Assembly: GCA_034003745.1 (NCBI GenBank)
Contig: JAVEYA010000036.1
Coordinates: 1 to 20,680, forward strand
From: JAVEYA01 sp034003745
Lineage (GTDB): Bacteria; Bacillota; Peptococcia; DRI-13; PHAD01
Length of the DNA: 20,680 nt
Direction: 5' to 3'
Below are positions 14,029 to 20,680 of this stretch, one piece after another. The translations under genes were made by a program, and so were the position numbers. Position 1 is the stretch's first letter, and the number at the start of each line of letters is the position of its first letter. The notes beneath the pieces were generated by a model. It did no database searches. It saw nothing but the letters and a program-made list of their open reading frames with translations, and had not been told where the DNA came from.

Positions 14029-15140
14029 AGAAAGTTTTGCTGACGGTCTTTGCCTTGTTCATCATGGCCCTTTCAACAGGCTGCTGGGAAGCAGTGGATA
14101 TCAGCAATCAGGCTTTTGTGACGACCCTTGCCATAGATAAAGGCGAAGGAAATAAGAAGTTTATAGTGTCGACGGAAATAGTCAAGCCCGGCATGCTTTT
14201 TGAAAAGGAAGCGGATGGGAAGGCCTATTTGATGGAATCGGCCGAGGGCGACAGTATTGCGGAGGCGCTGGAGCATATTCAGACAAGAATTCCCCGGCTC
14301 TTGTCGCTCAGTCACCTGCGGGTCATGCTGGTGGGAGAAGCGCTGGCCAAGGACCATTTCTTTGACGCCATCGAATTCATTCAAAAATACCCGGAAAAGG
14401 CTCTGCGTTTAAGATTGATGTTCATTAAGGATACGGAGAGCAGGGCTGTTTTAGCAGCGAGACCGGCTATCGGCCGATATATTGCGGAAGACCTGGTCCT
14501 GATGAGCCGCCTGGAAAACAAATCGGCGATGATGCATACGAATAAACTGATCGATTTCATCGGCGATATGCGCTCCAGAGGGGGGCAGGGCATGGGAACG
14601 ATGCTCTCGCTGGAGGAAGAGGGTCAGAAAATTATCTACAAAGGCACAGCTGTCTTCGATAAGTATAAGCTGGTCGGGTGGTTGGACGGATCGGAGACCA
14701 AGGCCGCCAACTGGATCGTGGGCGATGGTTACGACACGGTTCTGCTGAACGCAGGACACGGAATTTATGCCTACTGTGTGGAAGACAGAAACTTGAGCAT
14801 TAAACCGGTTTGGAATGAACAGGGCGCGCTTAGCTTCACCATCCGCCTAAAGACGGACGGGATTCTGGTAGATGAACAGGGTTATGATTATGACATGCGG
14901 AGACCGCAGCATATAGCCCAGGTGGAAAAGATTTTTTCTGAGGAAGTTGCCGCGCAAATTCGCTCGGCAGTAGAAAAATCGCAAAAGGAAATTGGCGTGG
15001 ATTATTTGGGTTTGGGCGAATACTTATACCGTCAGGACCCACAAAAATTTAAAGCGCTCGATTGGGAAAAGGTTTACCCGGATATTCCGGTAAACGTGGA
15101 GGTAAACTGCCTGATTACCCGTTTTGGGCTGTCTCCGTAA
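14025..15140 (+). CDS. GerC/GerKC-type germination lipoprotein (Ger(x)C family)
   Basis: The C subunit of the germinant receptor, a 371-residue lipoprotein on the outer face of the spore inner membrane. The signal peptide ends in LSTGC with Cys20 as the lipid site, followed by WEAVDISNQAFVTTLAIDK, the standard beginning of Ger(x)C proteins. ARIPRLLSLSHLRVMLVGE-like sequence (RIPRLLSLSHLRVMLVGEAL, about residues 88-107) and the C-terminal domain ending in GEYLYRQDPQKFKALDW and NVEVNCLITRFG also match. The ATG overlaps the B subunit stop by four bases. The three genes therefore form a complete A-B-C germination operon, usually expressed in the forespore. The final segment shows no truncation. 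Confidence 0.94.
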   Translation: MKKVLLTVFALFIMALSTGCWEAVDISNQAFVTTLAIDKGEGNKKFIVSTEIVKPGMLFEKEADGKAYLMESAEGDSIAEALEHIQTRIPRLLSLSHLRVMLVGEALAKDHFFDAIEFIQKYPEKALRLRLMFIKDTESRAVLAARPAIGRYIAEDLVLMSRLENKSAMMHTNKLIDFIGDMRSRGGQGMGTMLSLEEEGQKIIYKGTAVFDKYKLVGWLDGSETKAANWIVGDGYDTVLLNAGHGIYAYCVEDRNLSIKPVWNEQGALSFTIRLKTDGILVDEQGYDYDMRRPQHIAQVEKIFSEEVAAQIRSAVEKSQKEIGVDYLGLGEYLYRQDPQKFKALDWEKVYPDIPVNVEVNCLITRFGLSP

Positions 15141-15154
15141 TGTTTGACAAGAGT

Positions 15155-15180
15155 GGAACAAGGGAGAGGGCCCTTGTCCC
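15155..15180. terminator. Hairpin between convergent gerC-type and ABC exporter genes
   Basis: ACAAGGG (15158-15164) pairs with CCCTTGT (15171-15177) over a 6-base loop, with two further G-C pairs beyond one mismatch. It lies in the 52-bp gap between two converging stops. There is no good T tract on either side, so it may be a weak terminator or merely a processing hairpin. Confidence 0.45.
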
Positions 15181-15192
15181 ACCCTTCTTAGC

Positions 15193-17097
15193 TTAGCTGG
15201 CGGCGAACTGGGTTTGATAGAGGTCGGCATAGAAGCCTCCTTGCAAAAGGAGCTCCTCATGCCGGCCTTTTTCGATGATGCGGCCGTCGTTGATGACGAG
15301 GATAAGGTCAGCCTCGCGGATGGTGGAAAGGCGGTGCGCGATGACGAAGCTGGTGCGGCCCTGCATCAGTTTTGTCATCGCTTTTTGAATCAGCGCTTCG
15401 GTCCGGGAGTCTACGTTGCTGGTGGCCTCATCCAGAATGAGTATAGCAGGATTTGCCAAAATTGCCCGGGCAATCGTCAGAAGCTGTTTCTGCCCCTGCG
15501 AGATATTGGAGGCCTCTTCATTCAAGATGGTGTTGTAGCCGTCCGGCAGTGTCCGGATAAAATTATCGGCATAGGCCATTTTGGCCGCTTTTTTTATTTC
15601 TTCTTCTGTTGCCCCATTACGCCCGTAAGCAATATTATCCCGGATAGAGCCGTTGAAGAGCCAGGTATCCTGCAGGACCATGCCGAAGATGCTGCGCAGA
15701 TCCGCGCGCTTCAGCTCGCGAATATCCACACCGTCGATACGGATGCTGCCCCCGTCGATTTCGTAAAAGCGCATCAGCAGGTTGACCAGGGTCGTTTTGC
15801 CTGCGCCCGTAGGTCCGACGATGGCAATGGTTTGTCCTTGTTCTACGTCCATATCCAGATTTTTAATGACCGGCGTATTCGTATGATAGCCGAAGTCTAC
15901 ATGTTCAAAGCGGACAAAACCCTGAGGCGAGCTAATCCCTTGCGGCTGTAAATTCTCCGGGATTTCCTCCTCCTCGTCCAGAAGCTCGAAAACACGCTCT
16001 GCGGAGGCAATGGTCGATTGAAAAATATTGGCGATGTTCGCCGACTGGATAATGGGATGGGTAAACTGGCGGGAATACTGGATAAAAGCCTGCACATCGC
16101 CGATAGTAAGGGCTTGGCGGGTGACATAAAGGCCGCCCAGGATACAGACCAGCACATAGCCGATATTGTTGACGAAGAATAACAGCGGCATAATCAGGCC
16201 GGAGATAAACTGCGCCTTCCAGCCGGTCTCGTATAGATTTCCGTTGACCTCCTCGAATTTAGCAATAGAGTCCTCTTCCAGGCCAAAGGCTTTGACGATC
16301 AGGTGGCCGGCATACATTTCCTCCACATGGCCGTTTAGCTGTCCCAGAATTTTTTGCTGGGCTTTAAAGAACTTTTGTGAGCGTTTGGCAATCTGCGCTG
16401 TTATCCAAAAGGAAACAGGCAGCGTAATAGCGGCAATCAGGGTCATTACCGGACTGATGGAGAGCATCATAATGACAATGCCCACCAGGGTGACGACGGA
16501 GGTGATGAGCTGGGTCATGCTCTGCTGCAGCGTCGTGCTGATGTTATCGATATCGTTGGTGACACGGCTTAAAATCTCTCCATGGGTCATGGAATCAAAG
16601 AATTTTAAAGGCAGGCGCGCCAGTTTGTCATTAACGTCATTTCTCATCTGGAAAACAATTTTTTGCGATACGGCAGCCATAATATATTGCTGCAGGAAAG
16701 TGCAGAAAGCGCTGAAAAGATAGAGCCCGCCCAGGAAAAATAGAATATGGATGATGTAGCCAAAGTCTATAGCCGCGTCCGGCCGGCCGGAAAGCCTCTG
16801 CATAATTCCTTCGAAGAGCTTGGTTGTAGCCTGCCCCATAACTTTGGGGCTGTAAATGGAAAAGGCGGTGCCTAATACAGCGGTAATGGAAACGATGATT
16901 AATTGCGGCCGATGGGGTTGCAGGTAGGCCAGCAGCCTCTTAAGAGAGCCTTTGAAATCCCTGGCTTTTTCCACAGGCATCATCGCCGCCGGGCCGCTGC
17001 CCATGGGGCCGCGGCCGCTGCCGGGACCGCGGCCTATGCCTATGCCGCGGCTGTCCGGGCCGGGGGAGGCGGGTTGACGTTTGTTTGCTTCACTCAT
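15193..17097 (-). CDS. Heterodimeric ABC multidrug exporter, canonical-NBD subunit
   Basis: A 634-residue half-transporter: six TMs in the first 340 residues, then an NBD. NBD motifs: Walker A GPTGAGKTT (428-436), signature ISQGQ (532-536, altered from LSGGQ), Walker B ILILDEATS with Asp556-Glu557, and switch His588 in IAHRLST. It thus supplies the catalytic Glu and His but a degenerate signature, complementing its partner. Residues 8-41 are rich in Gly, Pro, Arg and Met (GIGIGRGPGSGRGPMGSG), a soluble extension common in this group, before the conserved EKARDFKGSLKRLLAYLQP. The start is ATG 17097, with AGGAGG at 17105-17110 seven bases upstream. It overlaps the stop of the partner by four bases (ATGA). 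The likely role is drug or lipid export in the BmrCD/EfrCD/TM287-288 class. The substrate is unknown. Confidence 0.93.
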   Translation of the reverse strand: MSEANKRQPASPGPDSRGIGIGRGPGSGRGPMGSGPAAMMPVEKARDFKGSLKRLLAYLQPHRPQLIIVSITAVLGTAFSIYSPKVMGQATTKLFEGIMQRLSGRPDAAIDFGYIIHILFFLGGLYLFSAFCTFLQQYIMAAVSQKIVFQMRNDVNDKLARLPLKFFDSMTHGEILSRVTNDIDNISTTLQQSMTQLITSVVTLVGIVIMMLSISPVMTLIAAITLPVSFWITAQIAKRSQKFFKAQQKILGQLNGHVEEMYAGHLIVKAFGLEEDSIAKFEEVNGNLYETGWKAQFISGLIMPLLFFVNNIGYVLVCILGGLYVTRQALTIGDVQAFIQYSRQFTHPIIQSANIANIFQSTIASAERVFELLDEEEEIPENLQPQGISSPQGFVRFEHVDFGYHTNTPVIKNLDMDVEQGQTIAIVGPTGAGKTTLVNLLMRFYEIDGGSIRIDGVDIRELKRADLRSIFGMVLQDTWLFNGSIRDNIAYGRNGATEEEIKKAAKMAYADNFIRTLPDGYNTILNEEASNISQGQKQLLTIARAILANPAILILDEATSNVDSRTEALIQKAMTKLMQGRTSFVIAHRLSTIREADLILVINDGRIIEKGRHEELLLQGGFYADLYQTQFAAS

Positions 17098-18821
17098 GCT
17101 GTTTCCTCCTCCGCCAGTTGTGAAGAGACAATCTCCTGATAGACCCGGCAACTCTTTAAAAGTTCCTGATGAGCGCCGCAGCCCACAATCCTTCCTTCAT
17201 CCAAAACAATAATCTTATCCGCATGGATGACGGTGCTGACTCTTTGCGCCACGACCAGCACAGCAGCCTGCGCGACATCTTTTTTCAGGGCGCTCCGGAG
17301 TTTTGCGTCTGTTTTAAAGTCCAGGGCGGAAAAGCTGTCGTCGAACAAATATATTTTGGGCTTCCTGACCAGGGCCCGGGCGATGGAGAGACGCTGTTTC
17401 TGCCCGCCGGAAAGGTTCAGCCCGCCTTGCGCGATATAAGCATCGTAACCGTGCTCCATACCGGTAATAAACTCCTCCGCCTGGGCGGTTTGCGCAGCTT
17501 GTTTGACTTCTTCGTCTGTGGCCTCTTTTTTGCCGAAGCGGATATTTTCGGCGATGGTTCCCGTAAACAGCAGGGCTTTTTGCGGGACATAACCAATTTG
17601 CGCCCGCAAGTCTTGTGGACGTATTTGCCGGATATCCGTCCCGTCAATGAGGATTTGTCCGCTATCCAACTCGAAGAAGCGGGGGATTAAATTTAAAAGC
17701 GTTGATTTTCCCGCGCCGGTGCTGCCAATAAGGGCAGTCATCTCACCGGGTTGGGCGGTAAAGGAAATGTTCTGCAACGCGGGATTTTCCGCACCGGGAT
17801 AACTATACGTAACATCGGCAAACTCAATCAGCCCTCTGGTAATAGCGGGAACGGCAGGTTTCAGGGGATCGCTGCTTTTATTTTCCTTCTTTAAAACTTC
17901 ATTGATACGGACTGCGGAGGCGGAAGCCCGCGGAATCATCACAAACATCATGGAGAGCATAATCAGGGAAAACATAATTTGCATGACATATTGGATGTAA
18001 GCCATTAAAGAGCCGACCTGCATCTCCCCGGCGGCGATACGCAGACTGCCGAACCAGATGACGGCAATGGTGGTGTAATCCATAATCAGTATTAATAAGG
18101 GCATCAGAACAGCCATAATCTGGCTGACCCGAATGGTGGTATTGGTCAGATCGGTGTTCGCCGCAACAAACCGTTCTTTTTCATAGGAGGTACGGTTAAA
18201 GGCGCGAATAACCCGGATACCGGTGAGCCTTTCGCGCAGGACGAGGTTAAGCTTATCCAGCTTGGTTTGAATCGCTTTGAAAAGGGGCAGCGCTTTTAGT
18301 GAAACCACAATAATAATAGCTGCCAAGATGGGGATAACGACGATAAGCAGTAAGGAGAGCTTGGCGTCCTGCAGGACGGCCATGATGATACCTCCAATAC
18401 ACATCATGGGGGCGGAGAGCATCATGCGCAGCGTCATAATCAAAAATTGCTGGAGTTGGGTAATATCGTTGGTGGTGCGGGTAATCAGGGAAGCGGTGCC
18501 CAGGCTGTCAAAATCCTGCAGGGAATAGGATTCCACCTGGGAAAAAACTTTAGAGCGGACATTTCTGGCGAAACCGGTCGCTACCCGGGCAGACAGGAAA
18601 CCGGCCAAAATGGCGCAGGCTGTTCCGCCGGCTGCCACGAAAAGCATCCAGACGCCTATCTTAAGGATATAATCCGTATTGCCCCGGACAATGCCGATGT
18701 CGACGATATCGGACATCAAGGTCGGCAAATAAAGCTGCGCCAGAGAGTTTGAGAGAACGAGCAGCATTATAAGTGTAATTGTATTTTTATAAGGTTTAAG
18801 CGTGTCCAGCAGCTTGCTCAT
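17094..18821 (-). CDS. Heterodimeric ABC multidrug exporter, degenerate-NBD subunit
   Basis: A 575-residue half-transporter with six TMs (residues about 15-300) and an NBD. Walker A is GSTGAGKST (366-374) and the signature LSGGQ (470-474) is intact. Walker B reads YLFDDSFSALD, so Asp495 replaces the catalytic Glu, and the switch His is Gln526 (VVAQRVST). These two changes are the usual marks of the non-hydrolysing site subunit in heterodimeric exporters. The partner has the intact catalytic residues and the altered signature, so one competent and one degenerate ATP site are expected. GGAG precedes the ATG by 6 bases. The gene starts 38 bases after the MarR regulator and overlaps the second subunit by four bases, so the three form one operon. 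Confidence 0.94.
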   Translation of the reverse strand: MSKLLDTLKPYKNTITLIMLLVLSNSLAQLYLPTLMSDIVDIGIVRGNTDYILKIGVWMLFVAAGGTACAILAGFLSARVATGFARNVRSKVFSQVESYSLQDFDSLGTASLITRTTNDITQLQQFLIMTLRMMLSAPMMCIGGIIMAVLQDAKLSLLLIVVIPILAAIIIVVSLKALPLFKAIQTKLDKLNLVLRERLTGIRVIRAFNRTSYEKERFVAANTDLTNTTIRVSQIMAVLMPLLILIMDYTTIAVIWFGSLRIAAGEMQVGSLMAYIQYVMQIMFSLIMLSMMFVMIPRASASAVRINEVLKKENKSSDPLKPAVPAITRGLIEFADVTYSYPGAENPALQNISFTAQPGEMTALIGSTGAGKSTLLNLIPRFFELDSGQILIDGTDIRQIRPQDLRAQIGYVPQKALLFTGTIAENIRFGKKEATDEEVKQAAQTAQAEEFITGMEHGYDAYIAQGGLNLSGGQKQRLSIARALVRKPKIYLFDDSFSALDFKTDAKLRSALKKDVAQAAVLVVAQRVSTVIHADKIIVLDEGRIVGCGAHQELLKSCRVYQEIVSSQLAEEETA

Positions 18822-18859
18822 AGAAGTCTCCTTTGGTAAGAAATAGTGTGCAGCATATT

Positions 18860-19312
18860 TTAATCGGCGTTATCTTGTTTCTGGTCGAGAAAGGCCCGGA
18901 CATCCGCCAATAAATCCAGCAATTCCCTGGTTCGTTCTGCCCCCATGTATTCGACCAGCTCTCTATACGTGTTGGTAAAGCGCTCCCAGGTTTTATTTAC
19001 GGTAGATTCGCCTTTTTTGGTCAGCTTGATGCGGACGGCACGCTTATCTTTTTCATCTGCGGACCGTTCGATTAGATCTTGTTTTTCCAGGTTTTGAATG
19101 ATGGGGGTAACCGAGGGCGCGGTAACCATCAGCACCCTGCTGATAGCGGAGAGCGTAATCCCGGCTTCGTGCGGCTGCACAGCTTTTTTAATATGAAATA
19201 AGATAAAAGCCTCGTTGGGCTTTAAACCGGATGCGGAGAACTGCGTTCTTTTTAATTTATTGATATGATGTAAGGATTCCATCAATTGATGGGCCAAAGT
19301 GGCGGGCGCCAA
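18860..19312 (-). CDS. MarR-family transcriptional regulator of the ABC exporter operon
   Basis: A 150-residue winged-helix repressor. The HTH lies at about 50-75 (ITLSAISRVLMVTAPSVTPI), followed by the wing IERSADEKDKRAVRIKLTKKG with the DxRxxxxxLT-like pattern (here DKRAVRIKLT) that defines the family. The frame extends to a GTG at 19321, but that codon overlaps the AGGAGG itself (19321-19326). TTG 19312 lies 8 bases after it and is the better start. The gene stands in front of the two exporter subunits, as in many drug-inducible efflux operons. A symmetric dyad overlaps its promoter, so it most likely represses its own operon until a ligand releases it. The ligand is not known. Confidence 0.93.
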   Translation of the reverse strand: MAPATLAHQLMESLHHINKLKRTQFSASGLKPNEAFILFHIKKAVQPHEAGITLSAISRVLMVTAPSVTPIIQNLEKQDLIERSADEKDKRAVRIKLTKKGESTVNKTWERFTNTYRELVEYMGAERTRELLDLLADVRAFLDQKQDNAD

Positions 19313-19330
19313 TTTATTCACCTCCTTAAG

Positions 19331-19353
19331 TACTTAGTTCATCTAACTAAGTA
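19331..19353. promoter_or_regulatory. MarR operator, 9-bp inverted repeat over the -10 box
   Basis: TACTTAGTT (19331-19339) and AACTAAGTA (19345-19353) are exact inverted repeats separated by 5 bases. The site overlaps the -10 box and the expected transcription start of the marR operon. The total of 23 bp is in the normal size range of MarR dyads. Bound repressor would block RNA polymerase directly. Confidence 0.78.
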
Positions 19354-19377
19354 TATAGAAATATCCGAGAAAATCAA
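19350..19377 (-). promoter_or_regulatory. Promoter of the marR-ABC exporter operon
   Basis: On the minus strand TTGATT (19377-19372), 16 bases, then TATACT (19355-19350). Transcription would start near 19343, inside the dyad, with a short leader to AGGAGG at 19326-19321. Confidence 0.65.
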
Positions 19378-19391
19378 GAAAAAATAAGAGG

Positions 19392-19433
19392 AAAAAAACC
19401 CAGACCAAAGCTTCAATAAACTCCGGTCTGGGT
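19392..19433 (-). terminator. Terminator of the MacB-type permease operon
   Basis: ACCCAGACC (19398-19406) and GGTCTGGGT (19425-19433) form a perfect 9-bp stem with an 18-base loop. Read on the minus strand the stem is followed by seven Ts (19398-19392). It lies about 30 bases after the stop of the permease gene and just before the marR promoter. Confidence 0.83.
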
Positions 19434-19464
19434 ATGCAAACTGCAAAAGCAAAAGCCCGGTTAT

Positions 19465-20628
19465 TTACTCGTGCCGCAGGGCGACGATGGGGTCTAGAGA
19501 GGCGGCTTTGTAAGCGGGATAAACGCCGAAGAAGAGGCCCACCCCGAAAGCAAACAAGAAGGAAACAGCGATGGAAACCGGGGAAAGCACGGTCGTCATG
19601 CCGGAAAAGACGGTAACAAGCCGGGCAATGCCGATGCCGCTGGCGATGCCGATAATACCTCCGATGACGCTTAATAAAACCGATTCCACAATAAATTGGG
19701 CCAGGATAACATTTTTCTTGGCGCCCAAGGCTTTCCTGATGCCGATTTCCCTGGTGCGCTCGGTCACCGAGACCAGCATGATGTTCATAATGCCGATGCC
19801 GCCGACTAAGAGACTGATGCCGGCAATAGCCCCCAGCATGATGGTAAAGGTTTGGGTGGTGGAACTGACGGTCTCCAGCAGTTCATCCTGACTGGTAACC
19901 CTGACCGTGTCTTCACGCTTATGCTTTTGCGTAAAGATCGCGGTAATATGCGCCACGGCCAGTTCCGCATCTTTGGCGCTGGTGGCCTGGAGATAGATGG
20001 TGTTGACCCGGGTGGCGCCGGCCAAGCGCTGGGCAGTGGAAATGGGAATCAGGATCAGGTCGTCGCTGTTGGCGCCCATGCTGGAGCCTTTTTCCGCGAG
20101 AATGCCGATCACGGTGAAAGATTGGCCGTTGATGGTAATTTTCTGCCCCAAAGGGTCGCTGATTTGAAAAAGTTCATCCACCACTGTCTGACCAATTACA
20201 GCTACTCGTGCCCGGGAGTCTACTTCCTCGGCCGTAATAAAACGGCCGGTCTTCACGGTAACATTCCTGACCGCGGGATAAGCCTCATTGGCGCCCTCTG
20301 CCGTGGTATCGTAAGTTTCATCTTGCCATTTGGCGGTAATGCTGGTAGAGATGCTGGGCACAGCGGCGGAGATGGTGGGAACACGCTCCAGTAAGTCCTC
20401 GGCGTCCTCGACGGTCAAGGTGGTTCCTCGCATCGGCATCACCATAATCAAATTGGAGCCCATGGCGGAAATCCGATCGGAGATCTCTTTGGAGGCGCCC
20501 TGGCCGATAGAAATCATGGCGATAACCGCGCCGACGCCGATAATGATCCCGAGAGCGGTCAGGAGGGAGCGGAGTTTATTCCCCCTTAGAGCAGCGGTGG
20601 ATATCTTAAATATTTCCCATATACTCAT
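19465..20628 (-). CDS. MacB-type ABC transporter permease
   Basis: A 387-residue permease with the standard four-TM MacB layout. TM1 at about 21-42 follows the motif ALRGNKLRSLLTALGIIIGV (14-33). The MacB_PCD extracytoplasmic domain covers about 43-260. The remaining TMs are near 263-287, 309-333 and 350-372, with VTERTREIGIRKALGAKK at 288-305 and the C-terminal YPAYKAASLDPIVALRHE. It is a closer match to the MacB/YknZ group of Gram-positive bacteria than the longer permease at 8621-10018, and it lacks the Ser/Arg-rich insertion. A ribosome binding site AGGAGG lies 9 bases before the ATG. An open frame ends two bases upstream, so the ATPase (and perhaps a MacA/YknX-like adaptor) is expected beyond the right edge. 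It would form an exporter for peptides, lipids or drugs. Confidence 0.94.
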   Translation of the reverse strand: MSIWEIFKISTAALRGNKLRSLLTALGIIIGVGAVIAMISIGQGASKEISDRISAMGSNLIMVMPMRGTTLTVEDAEDLLERVPTISAAVPSISTSITAKWQDETYDTTAEGANEAYPAVRNVTVKTGRFITAEEVDSRARVAVIGQTVVDELFQISDPLGQKITINGQSFTVIGILAEKGSSMGANSDDLILIPISTAQRLAGATRVNTIYLQATSAKDAELAVAHITAIFTQKHKREDTVRVTSQDELLETVSSTTQTFTIMLGAIAGISLLVGGIGIMNIMLVSVTERTREIGIRKALGAKKNVILAQFIVESVLLSVIGGIIGIASGIGIARLVTVFSGMTTVLSPVSIAVSFLFAFGVGLFFGVYPAYKAASLDPIVALRHE

Positions 20629-20629
20629 A

Positions 20630-20680
20630 TCAATTTTCCTCCTGCGTCTGGGGGATAACCGCCTGCAAGCGGTCCAGATC
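20630..20680 (-). CDS. C-terminal end of an upstream gene, probably the ATPase of the MacB-type transporter
   Basis: From the right edge a minus-strand frame reads DLDRLQAVIPQTQEEN and then TGA at 20632-20630, one base before the ATG of the permease (TGATATG). Only 16 codons are visible and they carry no diagnostic motif. The tight junction and the usual order in such operons suggest the MacB/YknY-type ATPase, but another gene is possible. Confidence 0.4.
   Translation of the reverse strand, partial: DLDRLQAVIPQTQEEN

Noticed and set aside
16976..17070. GC-rich repeats that could be a tandem repeat or REP-like element
   Set aside because: They encode the Gly/Pro-rich N-terminal extension common in this ABC exporter subfamily, and the frame is kept.
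16903..17139. Ala-rich 78-residue plus-strand ORF
   Set aside because: It is antisense to the Gly/Pro/Arg-rich N-terminal coding region of the ABC subunit. The composition is a mirror of that repeat-like stretch.
1..20680. CRISPR array, tRNA/rRNA genes, IS elements, prophage or integrative element boundaries
   Set aside because: No regularly spaced repeats, no tRNA or rRNA sequence that I can recognise, no transposase or integrase frame and no terminal inverted repeats were found on either strand.

Overview
The window looks like chromosomal DNA from an endospore-forming anaerobic Firmicute (Clostridia or a Sporomusa-like Negativicute). The evidence is a complete GerA-type spore-germination operon, strong AGGAGG ribosome binding sites with frequent GTG/TTG starts, lipobox lipoproteins and SigA-like promoters. 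The genus cannot be read from this sequence. Base composition appears near 50% GC and fairly even, apart from AT-rich intergenic regions. I see no rRNA, tRNA, CRISPR array, IS element, integrase or phage gene, so this is ordinary chromosome rather than a mobile island.

Layout, left to right. (1) Minus strand 1-1286: larC (5' part only, with a very His-rich loop) and larB, which make the nickel-pincer cofactor of lactate racemase-type enzymes. Their leader carries a strong promoter and a terminator-like, NikR-site-like dyad. (2) Plus strand 1611-2018: a HicB-type antitoxin with no visible HicA toxin. A perfect 19-bp-stem bidirectional terminator follows. (3) Minus strand 4382-2062: a three-gene membrane/regulator operon (DUF2975 protein, YozG-like HTH protein, DUF4153/DUF4173 membrane protein). 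(4) Plus strand 4615-10797: thrC, then a tightly coupled ABC ATPase, an exported protein with CARDB-like repeats, a MacB/FtsX permease and an NRDE (TANGO2-like) protein. (5) Minus strand 11580-10861: a SIMPL/DUF541 lipoprotein. (6) Plus strand 11707-15140: GerA-, GerB- and GerC-type germinant receptor genes. The A subunit appears to lack the usual first N-terminal subdomain, and a hairpin covers its ribosome binding site. (7) Minus strand 19312-15193: a MarR regulator with a 9-bp-arm operator over its own -10 box, driving a heterodimeric ABC multidrug exporter with textbook division of NBD residues. (8) Minus strand 20628-19465: a second MacB-type permease, preceded by the last codons of another gene at the window edge.

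The most unusual assembly is the ATPase / CARDB-repeat membrane-anchored protein / FtsX permease operon. Its exported partner sits where a MacA-type adaptor would be expected, and its permease carries an Arg/Ser/Gly-rich extracellular insertion. The other points most worth a second look are the shortened GerA subunit with its SD-masking hairpin, and the larB leader dyad. Several starts were moved from the longest possible ORF to the codon with a proper Shine-Dalgarno: 6179, 6874, 11580, 11707, 12910, 17097 and 19312.
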